Shown here: one piece after another, positions 46,167-57,100 of the stretch
How positions within the stretch are numbered: the first letter of the stretch is position 1
How the letters are laid out: every line of letters starts with the position of its first letter
Made by a program: the position numbers and the translations under genes
Notes under the pieces: generated by a model
Databases searched by the model: none
What the model was told of the DNA's origin: nothing
What the model saw: the letters and a program-made list of their open reading frames with translations, nothing else
Source of the DNA: Nereocystis luetkeana
Lineage: Eukaryota > Sar > Phaeophyceae > Laminariales > Laminariaceae
NCBI GenBank assembly: GCA_031213475.1
Contig: JARUPZ010000024.1
Location: 7,567,324-7,631,323 of the forward strand
Reading direction: 5' to 3'
Length of the DNA: 64,000 nucleotides

Positions 46167-46998
46167 GACCTATGCCAATGGTACAGCGAAGTTGCAATAA
46201 AAAGTTTGAATTTCAAAGATACCCGCCAAACAAAATCAGAACACGCTTCCTATGGGCCACCTAAAAAAACAAAAAAAAGTTCCTAACTTTTGGAAAAGCC
46301 CGAAAAAAGCAAATCTGGGGTCGATGTTGGGCCAACATCGGCTTGAGAAAAACTCAGGCCGATCTTTGGTTCGAAGCGGTGAGATTCCGAGTCCTCGACA
46401 GACATCGATCAACAAAACCAACGATTGCGTTATGAATTCTGAACGGAGTGCGCTCGTTAGGGGCTCCAACCCACCCTAGGGTCACCGTCTTCACACCATG
46501 GCCGGTGTCATGTGGCGGGAGCTGACCAGGTGTGTGATAAAAAAACATTTGCCCGCTGGTTTGCACAGAACAGAAGACAAAACTTCTCCATCCGTCTCGA
46601 ATGGCAAAAAATAGACTTTTTTTCAGGTTTGGGAGGATACCGTACGACGCCGCCGGCAAGCTCTCGCCCCCTAGACCATGGATCCGCCTGATATCTTCGA
46701 GGCCGTCATCTATACTCGTTGGACTTGCCAGATACCGAGTGGGTTGGCCGTGGCTGAGTCTATGTCGAGATCGAGCGTCGATTGTCGCACGAGCTGGTTT
46801 CGATCACCGTGTTGATAATTTGCGACCAGAAAAACATAAATTGCGCCGCCTGCAGCCGTTGGGGGAAAAAAATAGAAAAAACCAAACCTTTTTCTCTTTT
46901 TTTCCCACAGCGGCGGTACGAGAAAAATTTCGGCTGTATTTTGAAAGCGATATATTTGAAAAAAACTTTTGAACTTCGCGTTTCCATTGGCATAGGTC
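46167..46998. mobile_element. TIR DNA element of unknown superfamily, 832 bp
   Basis: The left end GACCTATGCCAATGG and the reverse complement of the right end are identical for 15 bp. They stay alike to about 27 bp, sharing GCGAAGTT after a four-base stretch with three mismatches. TCA flanks both sides (46,164-46,166 and 46,999-47,001), consistent with a 3-bp target duplication. Units 1-3 lack the insert, their CAGAGGCCAAAA being joined to the preceding G-rich stretch. No transposase is recognised. A 101-codon open frame on the minus strand (46,354-46,659) is unassigned. Confidence 0.72.
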
Positions 46999-47199
46999 TC
47001 AGAGGCCAAAATTTCCCATCAACGCTTCATGCCCCATCCTAATCGGAGCCCACCAATACTTCTTGCAGTCATCGACACAGAAAAAAACGTTTGAAACGCT
47101 TCAGAAAATATGCTAGAAACGGGTGGTGATGTTTTGTGCCGACGGTCTTCCTTGCTTTTGTTCGCGCAGGCATCCGTGAAATGTTTTAGGCTTGAAATG

Positions 47200-48980
47200 T
47201 TCTCAATCTACGACCGACTGGGTACATAAACGGCGATCCCCCGGATCGACACCGCCCCGCGCGGTGTGGAAACTCGACACCCACCGGCTGATTATTGATT
47301 GGTTGAGGCCCCTGGAACCAACGGCACCCGGGAGAAATAAAGCCCCGTCTCCCAATCAAAAACCCTTCCATGCACTTACAACTCGAATAACCCGTGGACG
47401 AAAACGGATATATCCCCCGGGTCGGTACTGACCGGGAAAATGTGGAAGCCGCACCCCTACTGGCGGAGTTGGTTGGTAGGGGCTTATGGAGCCAGCGCGC
47501 GACAACAGTTTCCCCACGGGGCAGCGGCGAGGTCCCCCCGTACCCGGGGACGACAGGGCCCCATCACGGATCAAATACCCTCCCATATATCGACAACTCC
47601 AACAACCCGGGCACCAGACCGGACATCCTTCGGGTCGATACCGTCCAGTATGGTGTGGGATGCCCACCCCTACTTGCTGATTTCTGATTTGGCTGGGGAT
47701 CATAGAGTCAGCACCCGGCGACAGTTTCCCCACTGAACAACGTCGAAGAACAGCCGCACCTGGGGATGATAAGATCCCACCTCCAGATCAGAACTGCTTC
47801 CGTACCTCTACAACTACTATATGCCGAGGACGAAAACGGACCTTCCCCGGGTAGATTTCGCCCCGCAAGGTGTGGAATTCCCAACCCGTATTGGCTGCTT
47901 TATTGTGGGCTAGGGCTTTTGGAGCCAGCGCTCGCCGATAACTGGCCCCCGGAGCAACGGTGAGGTCCCGCCGCACCCGGGGTGAAGATAAGGTGTCATT
48001 CCCTGGCACTCCAACAACCCGCTGGGGAAAAAAGGAGTTCCCCCGGGTCGACACTGCCCCGCAAGGTGCGGATAACCCCCCCTCATCGGCTGATTGCTGA
48101 TTGGGCTAGGGCTCATAGACTCAGCGCGCAGGAAGCGTTGCCCCACGGGACAAAGGCGACGTCCCGCCGCACCAGGGGATGAAGTTCACGTCCCCAGATC
48201 TTTGTTTCCATACATCTACATCTTCAACAACCCGGGGACAAAAACGGCATTCCTCCAGGTTGGCTTTGCCCCGCAAGGTGTGGAAATGCCAACCCCACTG
48301 GTTGATGTACGATTTGGCTGGGGCTCATCCTAAAGCCAGCGCACGGCGAGAGCTTGCTCTTGGGACAACGTCGAGCTCCTGTCACACCCGGGGACAAAAA
48401 CAGACATCCCTCGGGTCGATACCGCCCTACAAAGTACAAAACCTACTACCCCACAGGCAGATTTCAGGTTCAACTGGGGCTCATGGTCGATGTCCCGCCG
48501 TACCCAGGGATATCAAGGCCCATCCTCGAATCAGAAATATTTTCATACATGTTCAACTCCAACAACCCGGGGACAAACGGACATTCCTTTGGTTCTTCTA
48601 TTTCCGTGCAGGATAGTATATCACAGCATACTAAGATTATACTTATAACCATGTACCGGTACTTAAAAGTATATTTCGGGCAACGCAAAGCTTGCCGTGG
48701 AACCGTGGCCGTACCGCTGTGTGGTCGACGGCCCGCCGCACCCGGGGAGGGTATAAAGCCCCATCTCCGAATCAGAAATTCTTCCGTACGTGTACAACTC
48801 CGATAACCCGGGGACAAACATGGGTCGATGCCTACCCGCACGGTGGCTCTGACATTTCCGATAAGCGGGGTACATCACAGCACGCACTACAAGTACTGCC
48901 CTACCAGGTACTCACAAACCACTATGATGGGCAACGCAGGTCTAGTGCCAAGGGCGGAGCGGTGGCCGTACCGCTAGTAA
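47200..48980 (+). repeat. Array of ~210-bp degenerate monomers, unit 4
   Basis: The array is recognisable by the repeated CAACCCGGGGACAAAAACGG-like and CGGGTCGATACCG-like blocks. Its monomers are more diverged from those of units 1-3, but their order is kept, so the array existed before the units separated. Confidence 0.82.
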
Positions 48981-49921
48981 ATATAGCATCTTCAGATCAG
49001 CCCTCTGCAGCAACTGCTATACTGGCCGGCTCAAACCGTATACGACTGAATTGCTACAGTGTGTTGCCTTCACATTAAATCGTCATTTCTACCCAGCTTC
49101 ACCTGTACACCCAGTGTCCGTCACGATTCCCGATCCTAGAGAGATACTGATTCTGTGGTCACAGACTGTGAGAGACAGAGGAAGACCAAAAGCATTGAAA
49201 ACTCAAATCGCAAATTCAAGGGTCAAGCAAGTGAGATGTCATGCTACCGGGTACGAGATCACAACGATCAAAAGCAAGACCAGAAAAGATGAACAAAAAA
49301 GACAATGAATCAAGAATATTTCTGAAATGAAACAGAAAACAACTGGAGCAAAGCGACCAGAAAGACTGCTATTAGCAGACAGAAAGCATGCATACGTGCT
49401 CAGGAAGGACAGATAGCTACTGCACGGACAAAGCAACACGAACGAGAAGAAAATACCGGCATACGGACGGCGGGGGGGGAGGGACGAAACAAAGGGAGAG
49501 ACAAAGACAAAGCAAGAAGGAAGAGAGAAGGGAGAAAATATAGAACATCGTACTCCAGGCGGTGACAATAACATGGGTGCCCGCCTGACCTACGGTAGGT
49601 TTATTTGCTGCCAGTACATCGGTACATACTGTGCCGGGGCCCAGCCGTAATGTTGTACGCTATCATACCTGGTAGGTAGTGCAAGTCTTAAACCAATTCG
49701 CGCAAACCCACTATGGAGCGAACACTCCCCCTTGGTGCTTGGAGTTGAGACGATTTGTATCTCTTTCATACCCGGTAGAATATATACAGCATGTCGCGCC
49801 TGTCGTATTTACAGTAGTAGTACGTACGTACGATGATTGGCTGACACAGCATCACATTGTCTACTCTGCTTACCTGCTACTGCAGAGCATTGTACGTACA
49901 GCAGCAGTATATCTGGGCCCC
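48981..49921. other. Purine-rich intergenic stretch, unit 4
   Basis: It is the diverged counterpart of 2,931-3,852, again with GA-rich runs (about 49,430-49,540). No gene is seen. Confidence 0.4.
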
Positions 49922-50046
49922 GGTCGCCCCGGTCTCGCCGGTGGGCAAGTGGTACCCTCGGATGCTGCTACAAGTTGGTGCTGGAGTTCGAATCCCTCAT
50001 AGTGGATCGAACTTTCAAGTATATTCTGATTTACTTGCAGAAAAAT
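49922..50046 (+). repeat. tRNA-derived SINE (family A), unit 4
   Basis: The head GGTCGCCCCGGT, box B-like GAGTTCGAATCCC and the AACTTTCAAGTATATTCTG tail are kept. A ~10-bp insertion lies in the head. Its presence in unit 4 dates the insertion before the array's first duplication. Confidence 0.55.
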
Positions 50047-50180
50047 GTAAAACGGAATCAACCGCTGAGAGCGTATTGATAGTAGCGGAGGTAGGCGCAA
50101 AATTCGATGCGAGTCGACCTCGAGGGAAACAAAAGCCGAGGTATTCTCGCGATTAAAATGCGAGACAAAAAACGTAGCGA

Positions 50181-50202
50181 GGGGGGGGGGGGGGGGGGGG
50201 GG
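50181..50202 (+). repeat. G22 homopolymer
   Basis: A run of 22 G lies in the 5' flank of gene 4. Units 1-3 have only GGGGGAGGAGGG at this place, so the run expanded in unit 4. Confidence 0.9.
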
Positions 50203-50247
50203 CTCCCACGTACGTCACCCCGGATCTGAGTTACGACTACTACTACT

Positions 50248-50436
50248 GTAGAAAAAAGAAAAGACGGGCAGAACAATGGATCGAATGGGATAACAGAAAA
50301 AAGAAACAAAAAAGAGAGCTTGTACCTACCTCTCTAGGATCGGTAGAAAAAAGAAAAGACGGGCAGAACAATCGATCGAATGGAATAACAGAAAAAAGAA
50401 ACCAAAAAGAGAGCTTGTGCCTATACCTCTCTAGGA
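50248..50436 (+). repeat. ~95-bp tandem duplication in the 5' flank of gene 4
   Basis: GTAGAAAAAAGAAAAGACGG starts at about 50,248 and again at 50,343, each followed by near-identical sequence through CTCTCTAGGATCG. Units 1-3 have one related copy. Confidence 0.8.
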
Positions 50437-50752
50437 TCGAGGAACCGGCACGGACACTATCTACTTACTTGTCGTTGTGTTGGATGTCGACGGGTAGAAA
50501 GAAAGCTTTTAATATCTGAAGAAGCCACACACTCCGTCCAGTCAGTACGATGCTATTATTGACAACGCCGCAGTCTTCTCGTCATAAACCGCCAAACACG
50601 CTATCTGTTGCCAAGGATGCCTCGTCTTGCTCCGCTGAACGGCATACAGCATACATACAGTATGGTATTACGACGTACCACAGCAGCAACGGCAGTGCCT
50701 TGCAGCCGAGATAAACAAAGTTGCCGTCCTGTCGCACGGAATTTCGATGGCG

Positions 50753-50890
50753 CATCACCAGATGAAACCCAGCAAGAAATGGCTAGAATCAATAAATATT
50801 TTGGATATTGTCCACATCACGACATTAAATCCCAAATGAAACCCAGCATCAAGAATTGGGAAGAATCAATAAATATTTTGGATATTGTCC
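50753..50890 (+). repeat. ~70-bp imperfect tandem duplication in the 5' flank of gene 4
   Basis: ATCAATAAATATTTTGGATA with flanking CCCAGCA- and CATCAC-containing sequence occurs twice. Units 1-3 have one copy of the TTTTGGATATTGTCC block, which is part of the conserved 5' flank. Confidence 0.75.
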
Positions 50891-51147
50891 GTTACATCTC
50901 GAAGCGACAGCTCCCGACGTGATGTTTGAGGTATCATGTCCACTTTTTTCAGATGTTGGATCTCACGCAATAGCCCCTCGGAGAATAGCCCCACAGGTCA
51001 TAGTAAAACCCAGCCCAGCTTCCGTTGGTCCTTTCCCCATCCCACCACACTCGTTGCGCTGCCCTAGCCAGCGTTAGAATACAAGGTCCCCTGTCATTCT
51101 CTCTTCTGCCCTGCAAACAAGCGAGAGACAAGGCTCTTGGTTCTGCG

Positions 51148-54100
51148 ATGATGACGATGATGATGATGATGATATCCACGATGAAGACGTTCGCCTTTGC
51201 TGCTCTCTGCTCGACGGTCATGCTCACCGCCCTAAGCGGTGCCCCCGGTGCCAGGGCCCAAAAGAGTGACAAAGACAACAGCAGCAGCCGATTCAACGAC
51301 GTTCCTGGTACAATAGGGGCATGCTGCTACGAGCTCACTTCCTTCTCCTTCCCGTCTTGTTACAAGGATGGGGGTGCTGTTGCGGCCGGGACAATGACCC
51401 TCCTGCACAGCATTTCTTTCGAGGAGCCCACGGTGAGCGTGCTGTTTCGAATTGCCACATCTGATACCTTGTTCCACATACCAGGAACGTTGCAGCATTC
51501 CACACTCAAATCACGGCCGGACTCAGTTTCCTGTCTCGTAGCCCCGGCCCGCGCACTGATTCTCTAAATAGTTGGTTGCAGTCGTCCCAACGAACTCGGA
51601 CACTCAGCGCCTCTCCTTCCCGTTGTACCTTCCGCGTATACACCCACGCTATGGCCAGCTACTCCACTCTCCAGGCTGGATCTGTATGGTGCTTGCTCTC
51701 TGCTGTGTAGGGTGGCCCTGCTCTGCTCGAAGAGTGGACTCCTCGGCTGCTGCTTTGCCGTTGCGCCCGTACCGCCGTTGCGCCTTTGCCTCGCCTAGGT
51801 TTGACCCGTCGAGGATATCGCTAGGAGTAGTATACTTGTTTTAGTGCGGGTATTGTAGTTCCTTGACTTCTGTCCGTCAAAGGGTGGTCAGTTGACGGTC
51901 TACGCTTGACGCGTCTAGTCCTATTGAGAATCAAAACTATAGGTTTCAGACTGTGTACCGAATTTCCTTGACGGCTGTGACGGCTAGCCGTCAATATTCG
52001 AGATTGCCGTCAACTACAGTAGTAAGATACCAGGTACACAACACCCAAAAACCAGTGAGCTACGTACCAGAAACGCGTGGCGGGGAGACCTAACCTCGCA
52101 CCATCGATACTGCGTCATGGTGTTGGGCTATACCTCCAGCGCAGCTTCTCTTGATAGAACCAAGGGGGGAATCGGAGTTGCATGTGGATATGCACGTCGA
52201 AACGGATACAGTGTACCTGGTGTTCACGCAGTGTACCTGATACCCTGGTAGGCAGGAGGCACTCCATGTTTGCACAGCGCTTGTTTCCGGGAGTACGGTA
52301 AACTCGGTCAAACCTGGGTACGCGTGTGTGCTTGTGTGCGATGTTGTTTTATGTTGTATGAACACTCGCCCCTTGCGTGTTTCTTTATGCAGTCAAATGG
52401 TACCGTTGTGCACGGCTGACTGCCCTCGGTCACTGTCCCCCCTTGCATTGGTGTCCACTTACAGGCATCGGACGGATTACAGCCACCCCTCGCTTGGTAC
52501 GCCCTTGTCTTGCCTCTAAGTTGTGGCAACTTCTCATGCGCAGGGAATTACCTCGTATATGCTGTGTTGCAGTAACTTCAGCCACTCGCGTGTTGCTGCT
52601 GTACCACTGTACTACTGTAGCACAATCCCTGCTAGGTCTTCAGGCATTATAATTTATTTGTACCTGGTACCATACCAAGTGTATGCACAATAACAAAAAC
52701 AAACAAAATAATGGTGTACGTATGCGATGAAACCTGTGCCGTCGCCCGCAACACCTTCTCTGATCGCGCATTGTTGGTTGGGTTGTGATCAACTACCCTG
52801 TCCTCCTGCTGTACCTCCCCTCGTGCGCCCTGTAGTTTCTCCACATTGAAGAGGAGCTGCTGCTGCTATCTGAGAACACCATCGACACGACCAACCTTCA
52901 TTTTGTCGTGCACCAGGGAGGAACCCTCACGCTCCGTGCACCGGCCGCCAAGATCAACCGGGACGAGGTAAAAATGGCACCTACTGTATACACCAAATGC
53001 TGTAACCGACGCGAAAGTAGCTACAGTATAATGCCAGCACTACGTAGTGTTGGCTATCGGATACCGACATCGGAAATCGAGTACGATACGACGCCGATAA
53101 AACTAGCACACTACGTTAACCTGTACTATTTCGATACTTGATACATTCGCTCAGTACCTGCAAAGTAAACACAGGAATGCAAGCGGATGGAGGCCAAAAC
53201 ACGTTCGATGTAATTGATATATCGAAAATTCGATAAACCGATACATCGATACTTTAGACACGATGTCCGATGTCCAACACTGCAGGTATATACGTATATA
53301 TGCCATACGGCCATGATATCCGCACGGGGGGGTACCCGCATTATCAGTACGAACTGAGTTAAAACGACTCGCGGGGGTGAATTATGCACATAAACTATAA
53401 GCTTCACTTGAAAAGAGACTTGAACGCATTTTATTGGTGAAGCGCATTAACAATCAGTGGTATGCCAGGGCGTATGGTTGATGCACACCGAAACGCAGCA
53501 CAAATCTTCACATTTCCTATGCATAGTGTAATCACGGAACCACTCACGCGGTGAGGGGATTCGAACCACTGAAAAATCAAAGCCCGAACGGGGAAGGGGG
53601 CGGCTTCTAGCCCCCTCCCCATTCTCCCTTCCTATGGCTTACCAGGTACTGGTATAATACAAGCATCTTTGGAGTGGAAGCGGCTATCAAAATAGGAAAG
53701 TTGTCGTATCGATAACCTGGGGTTTGATATAGAAAACGAGAAGAAAGAAAAACGCGGACAACGCTTCCTCTCAGGGAAGATGATATTCTCACTGTTACTG
53801 TGCCCCCCGCGTACCCTCCATGCTGCCCCGTTTCTTCCCACCGGCAGTCTTCCACCGCGCCTCTGTTCGACGTATCGGGCAAGGTCACGTTCGAGCCTGC
53901 CGGTTCCGTTCCGGTTGTCCTACTAGATGGCAGTCTTGTGAGTTCCGTGTCGACGTGTTCGTCATCATCTCGACTTGAAAACATTTTTTTAATTTCCCTC
54001 TCCCAATGAAACGGGGTTGCTGCATTACACGCTACCCCCCCTCACATCCAAAGAGAGAGATAAAAAAGTCGAAAGCATGTGGCGAGTACCGCATCGGCCA

Positions 54101-57100
54101 CAGGCGAAGCAAGCCTGCGCTGCTGGAGTATACAGTACTCGTAGGGTGTTGGTACTTCAAACCGATGTGACGATTCGCACACTGCATGGACGGTGATACC
54201 CTCTAACACGGGTGACGAGATGACACACCTGAGACATCTCACGGGACGAATTACGGGGCCGATTTTCTCCGAAACCATGCCTTTAGGGGGTCGCACCCGA
54301 TGAAAACGGTGGCTTAAGAAAAAAAACTCGCCAAGTTGTTCCCATAGATTCGTCTCAGCTTGCGAGTTACACTCTCGAAAATGACAGGTTTCAAATTTTT
54401 CCCAGGGGGGGTGGGGGGTGTACTCGATAGCATGCCCGGCCGTAGCCGTATGACCATAGACCCTTGCAACCCTACAATGCCGGGACGGAGCACGTCGGGT
54501 TTTCTCCGGCCAGGCAGGCATTGCATGCACCAAGCGTGAAGCACTGTGAGGTGTCGGGCGAGTCGCATGAAGGGTGAGCTGCATCCTACTAAGAACCGCT
54601 TGTGAGGCGGATTTTCTTGCGTATGGATGACAGCATCAAATGAACTGATTTAATTGCTGGTGTGGCCAGTTTCCAGAGGCAGCAATGGGTTTACTATGTA
54701 ACTGCCTCGTGGGTGCCTCGCCGTATACACACGACGTGATACGATCATCCCGCTTGTGTGCGAAGTAAAGGTTCTCCCGGCACAAAAATGATCGAACTCG
54801 ACCGCCAGCCGTTCGTTGTATTCGCCAAAAACAAAAACAAAAAAACGGCACCCTGGCTGTCTAGCTCACACAGTAAGAGGTGTGTTTTACAGCGTCGTCG
54901 CCAACCGACGCCGACCCAACCTACATATTCACCAGCTATATAAAATAGGGGGGGGGGTCTTGCAATCGTATCACAGGTGTGATACGGGTAATATCATCAC
55001 ACGTACGTGTGGTACCGGTAAGTTCATCACATGTATGGTACGGGTAGTTGATACCTGGTATGAGGCTTAGATAGGGTAGGCGATTGGTTAACCTTTTACA
55101 TTTAGCCCAACGGACTAAGACCTTCACAAATAATGGCGTCGTCGGCAGGACATGGGTCGTTGGTCGTGAGTTCGAATCTCACGTCATCGCTTTTTAAAAA
55201 AAAGTGAGTTTCATCAGGTCAATAATCTGAAAAATGCTTCTGGATCCCCAGAAATTGGAACCGCGTGTGGTGGCGCGTCGACCCGTAAAATCCTGTTCGT
55301 TCCAGGGGGGGAGAGTGTTATGAGGCTTGGTTTGTGTAGGCGATTGGTTAACCTTTTACGTTTAGCCCAACGGACTAAGACCTTCTCATAGTCTCATCAC
55401 ACGTGCAGCACGGGTAATCTTGATCCAGGTGTCGTACGGGTTATCTTATTGCAGGTGTCGCACGGGTAATCTTATCACACAATGACATGTGGAACGGCTA
55501 AGATTGTCGTATGTGCGGTACGGGTATTATTATCACACGTGTGGTACGGGTAATATTATCACATACGTGTGTGATACGGGGTAATATTATCGTACGTGTG
55601 GTGCGGGTAATATTATCACAGGTGTGACACGGGATATCTTATCATAGGTGTCGTACGGGTAACTTTATCAGATAGATGTGTGGTGCGGTTTGTGTTATCA
55701 CACGTGTGGTGCGGGTATACGTATTACTCCATATGCTCTTCTTGCTGCACGCCTTTTTGTGCTGTGGACGCTTTGTGAGATCGCACTACAGTATTTATTT
55801 GCTGTTACACAGTTGGGTTTTTTATCGAGGTGATACATATACAGTAGATAGATATGAGCTCGTTATAGAAGGAAGACCTATTGACAATGCCACATGCTAA
55901 GATAGAGAAAGAAGGCCAGCTACGCGCCCAACTCGCCATACCATGCTAAGTTTAAGGAGGTACTTGAGTTCCATTTTCATTATCGGAATAGTGAAACCCC
56001 TCTCCTAAGCCATAGCTCGGCTCTCTAGTTTTGGCTGGCTACATGCATGAGGAGCTGTTCAACGAAACCCATGCAACTGTACAAGTAGATATCTCCCCCA
56101 TCGTATTGCATGTAGCAGGCCTCTCAGAGCCGTTAATGTGAGAGAGCTTTTCCTGCAGAATCTCGAGAAGTTCGAGATTATATTTTGTCGCAAAAAAAGT
56201 AGGTTCCCGATTTTCCCGATTTTTGTTTTGCCAATTAATTATGTGAAATTGGAACGTTCCTGATATTTGCTCCTTCCGTAGAAAGCCACAAATCATGGTA
56301 GAATGCGTCCGTATCTTGATACGAATTTCCCAAACTTTCCTAATTTTGAAAAAAATTGGGGGGATAAAAGCTCTCCGATCATAGCGGCCGCGACACGCGT
56401 TTTCCCTTCATTACATTGTTCTAATGATGTATGATATACGTGATTGATTGACCACGTGCAGGTGGATGAAGGGATAGCCGTACGGGTGACGGATGATGCC
56501 GCCTCATTCATGTCCGATGGAGAGGACATTGTCCGTTACTACGCCAATGGGGTAACGGTATCCAGGATGGAAGACGGGGGAGAACTGGTGAGTGTGCGTG
56601 CGTGCTGGAGGTTGGAGCAGTAAAGCAGCAGGCAGTGAACAACAGGAGCCTATATATATACCTGGTATATATATATAACGTCTGGAGGCCCCAGCATTCG
56701 GCCCCCCGCAAGGTTTTGCTTAGAACATACTTCGGTAACCCTTCAGTGCAGGATTGCTAAGCAGGCGTTTTACGACAGAGGTTCGCCGTAATTTTTCTGG
56801 GGCTCCTCACTTGACGAGCTCCACAACTCACCCGAAGACTGGCTTCAGCAAAAATCTAACTGCATCCCGATGAATAATCACATGGCCCAAGTATACAACT
56901 ACGTCATTTTTCGAAACAAGACTGGCGTTCTTATGATTATGGGCCCCGCCTTTCAGAAAAAAAAATAGCGAATATGTGCTACCCTTATCGTAGAACGCAC
57001 CTAAAGGTTTGGTGGCAATGCCACACATCATATGCCCTTTTTGCCGAGCCTTCAAATAACCCGCCAGGCGATTCGACTATTATGTGGTTGGGCTAGGAAT

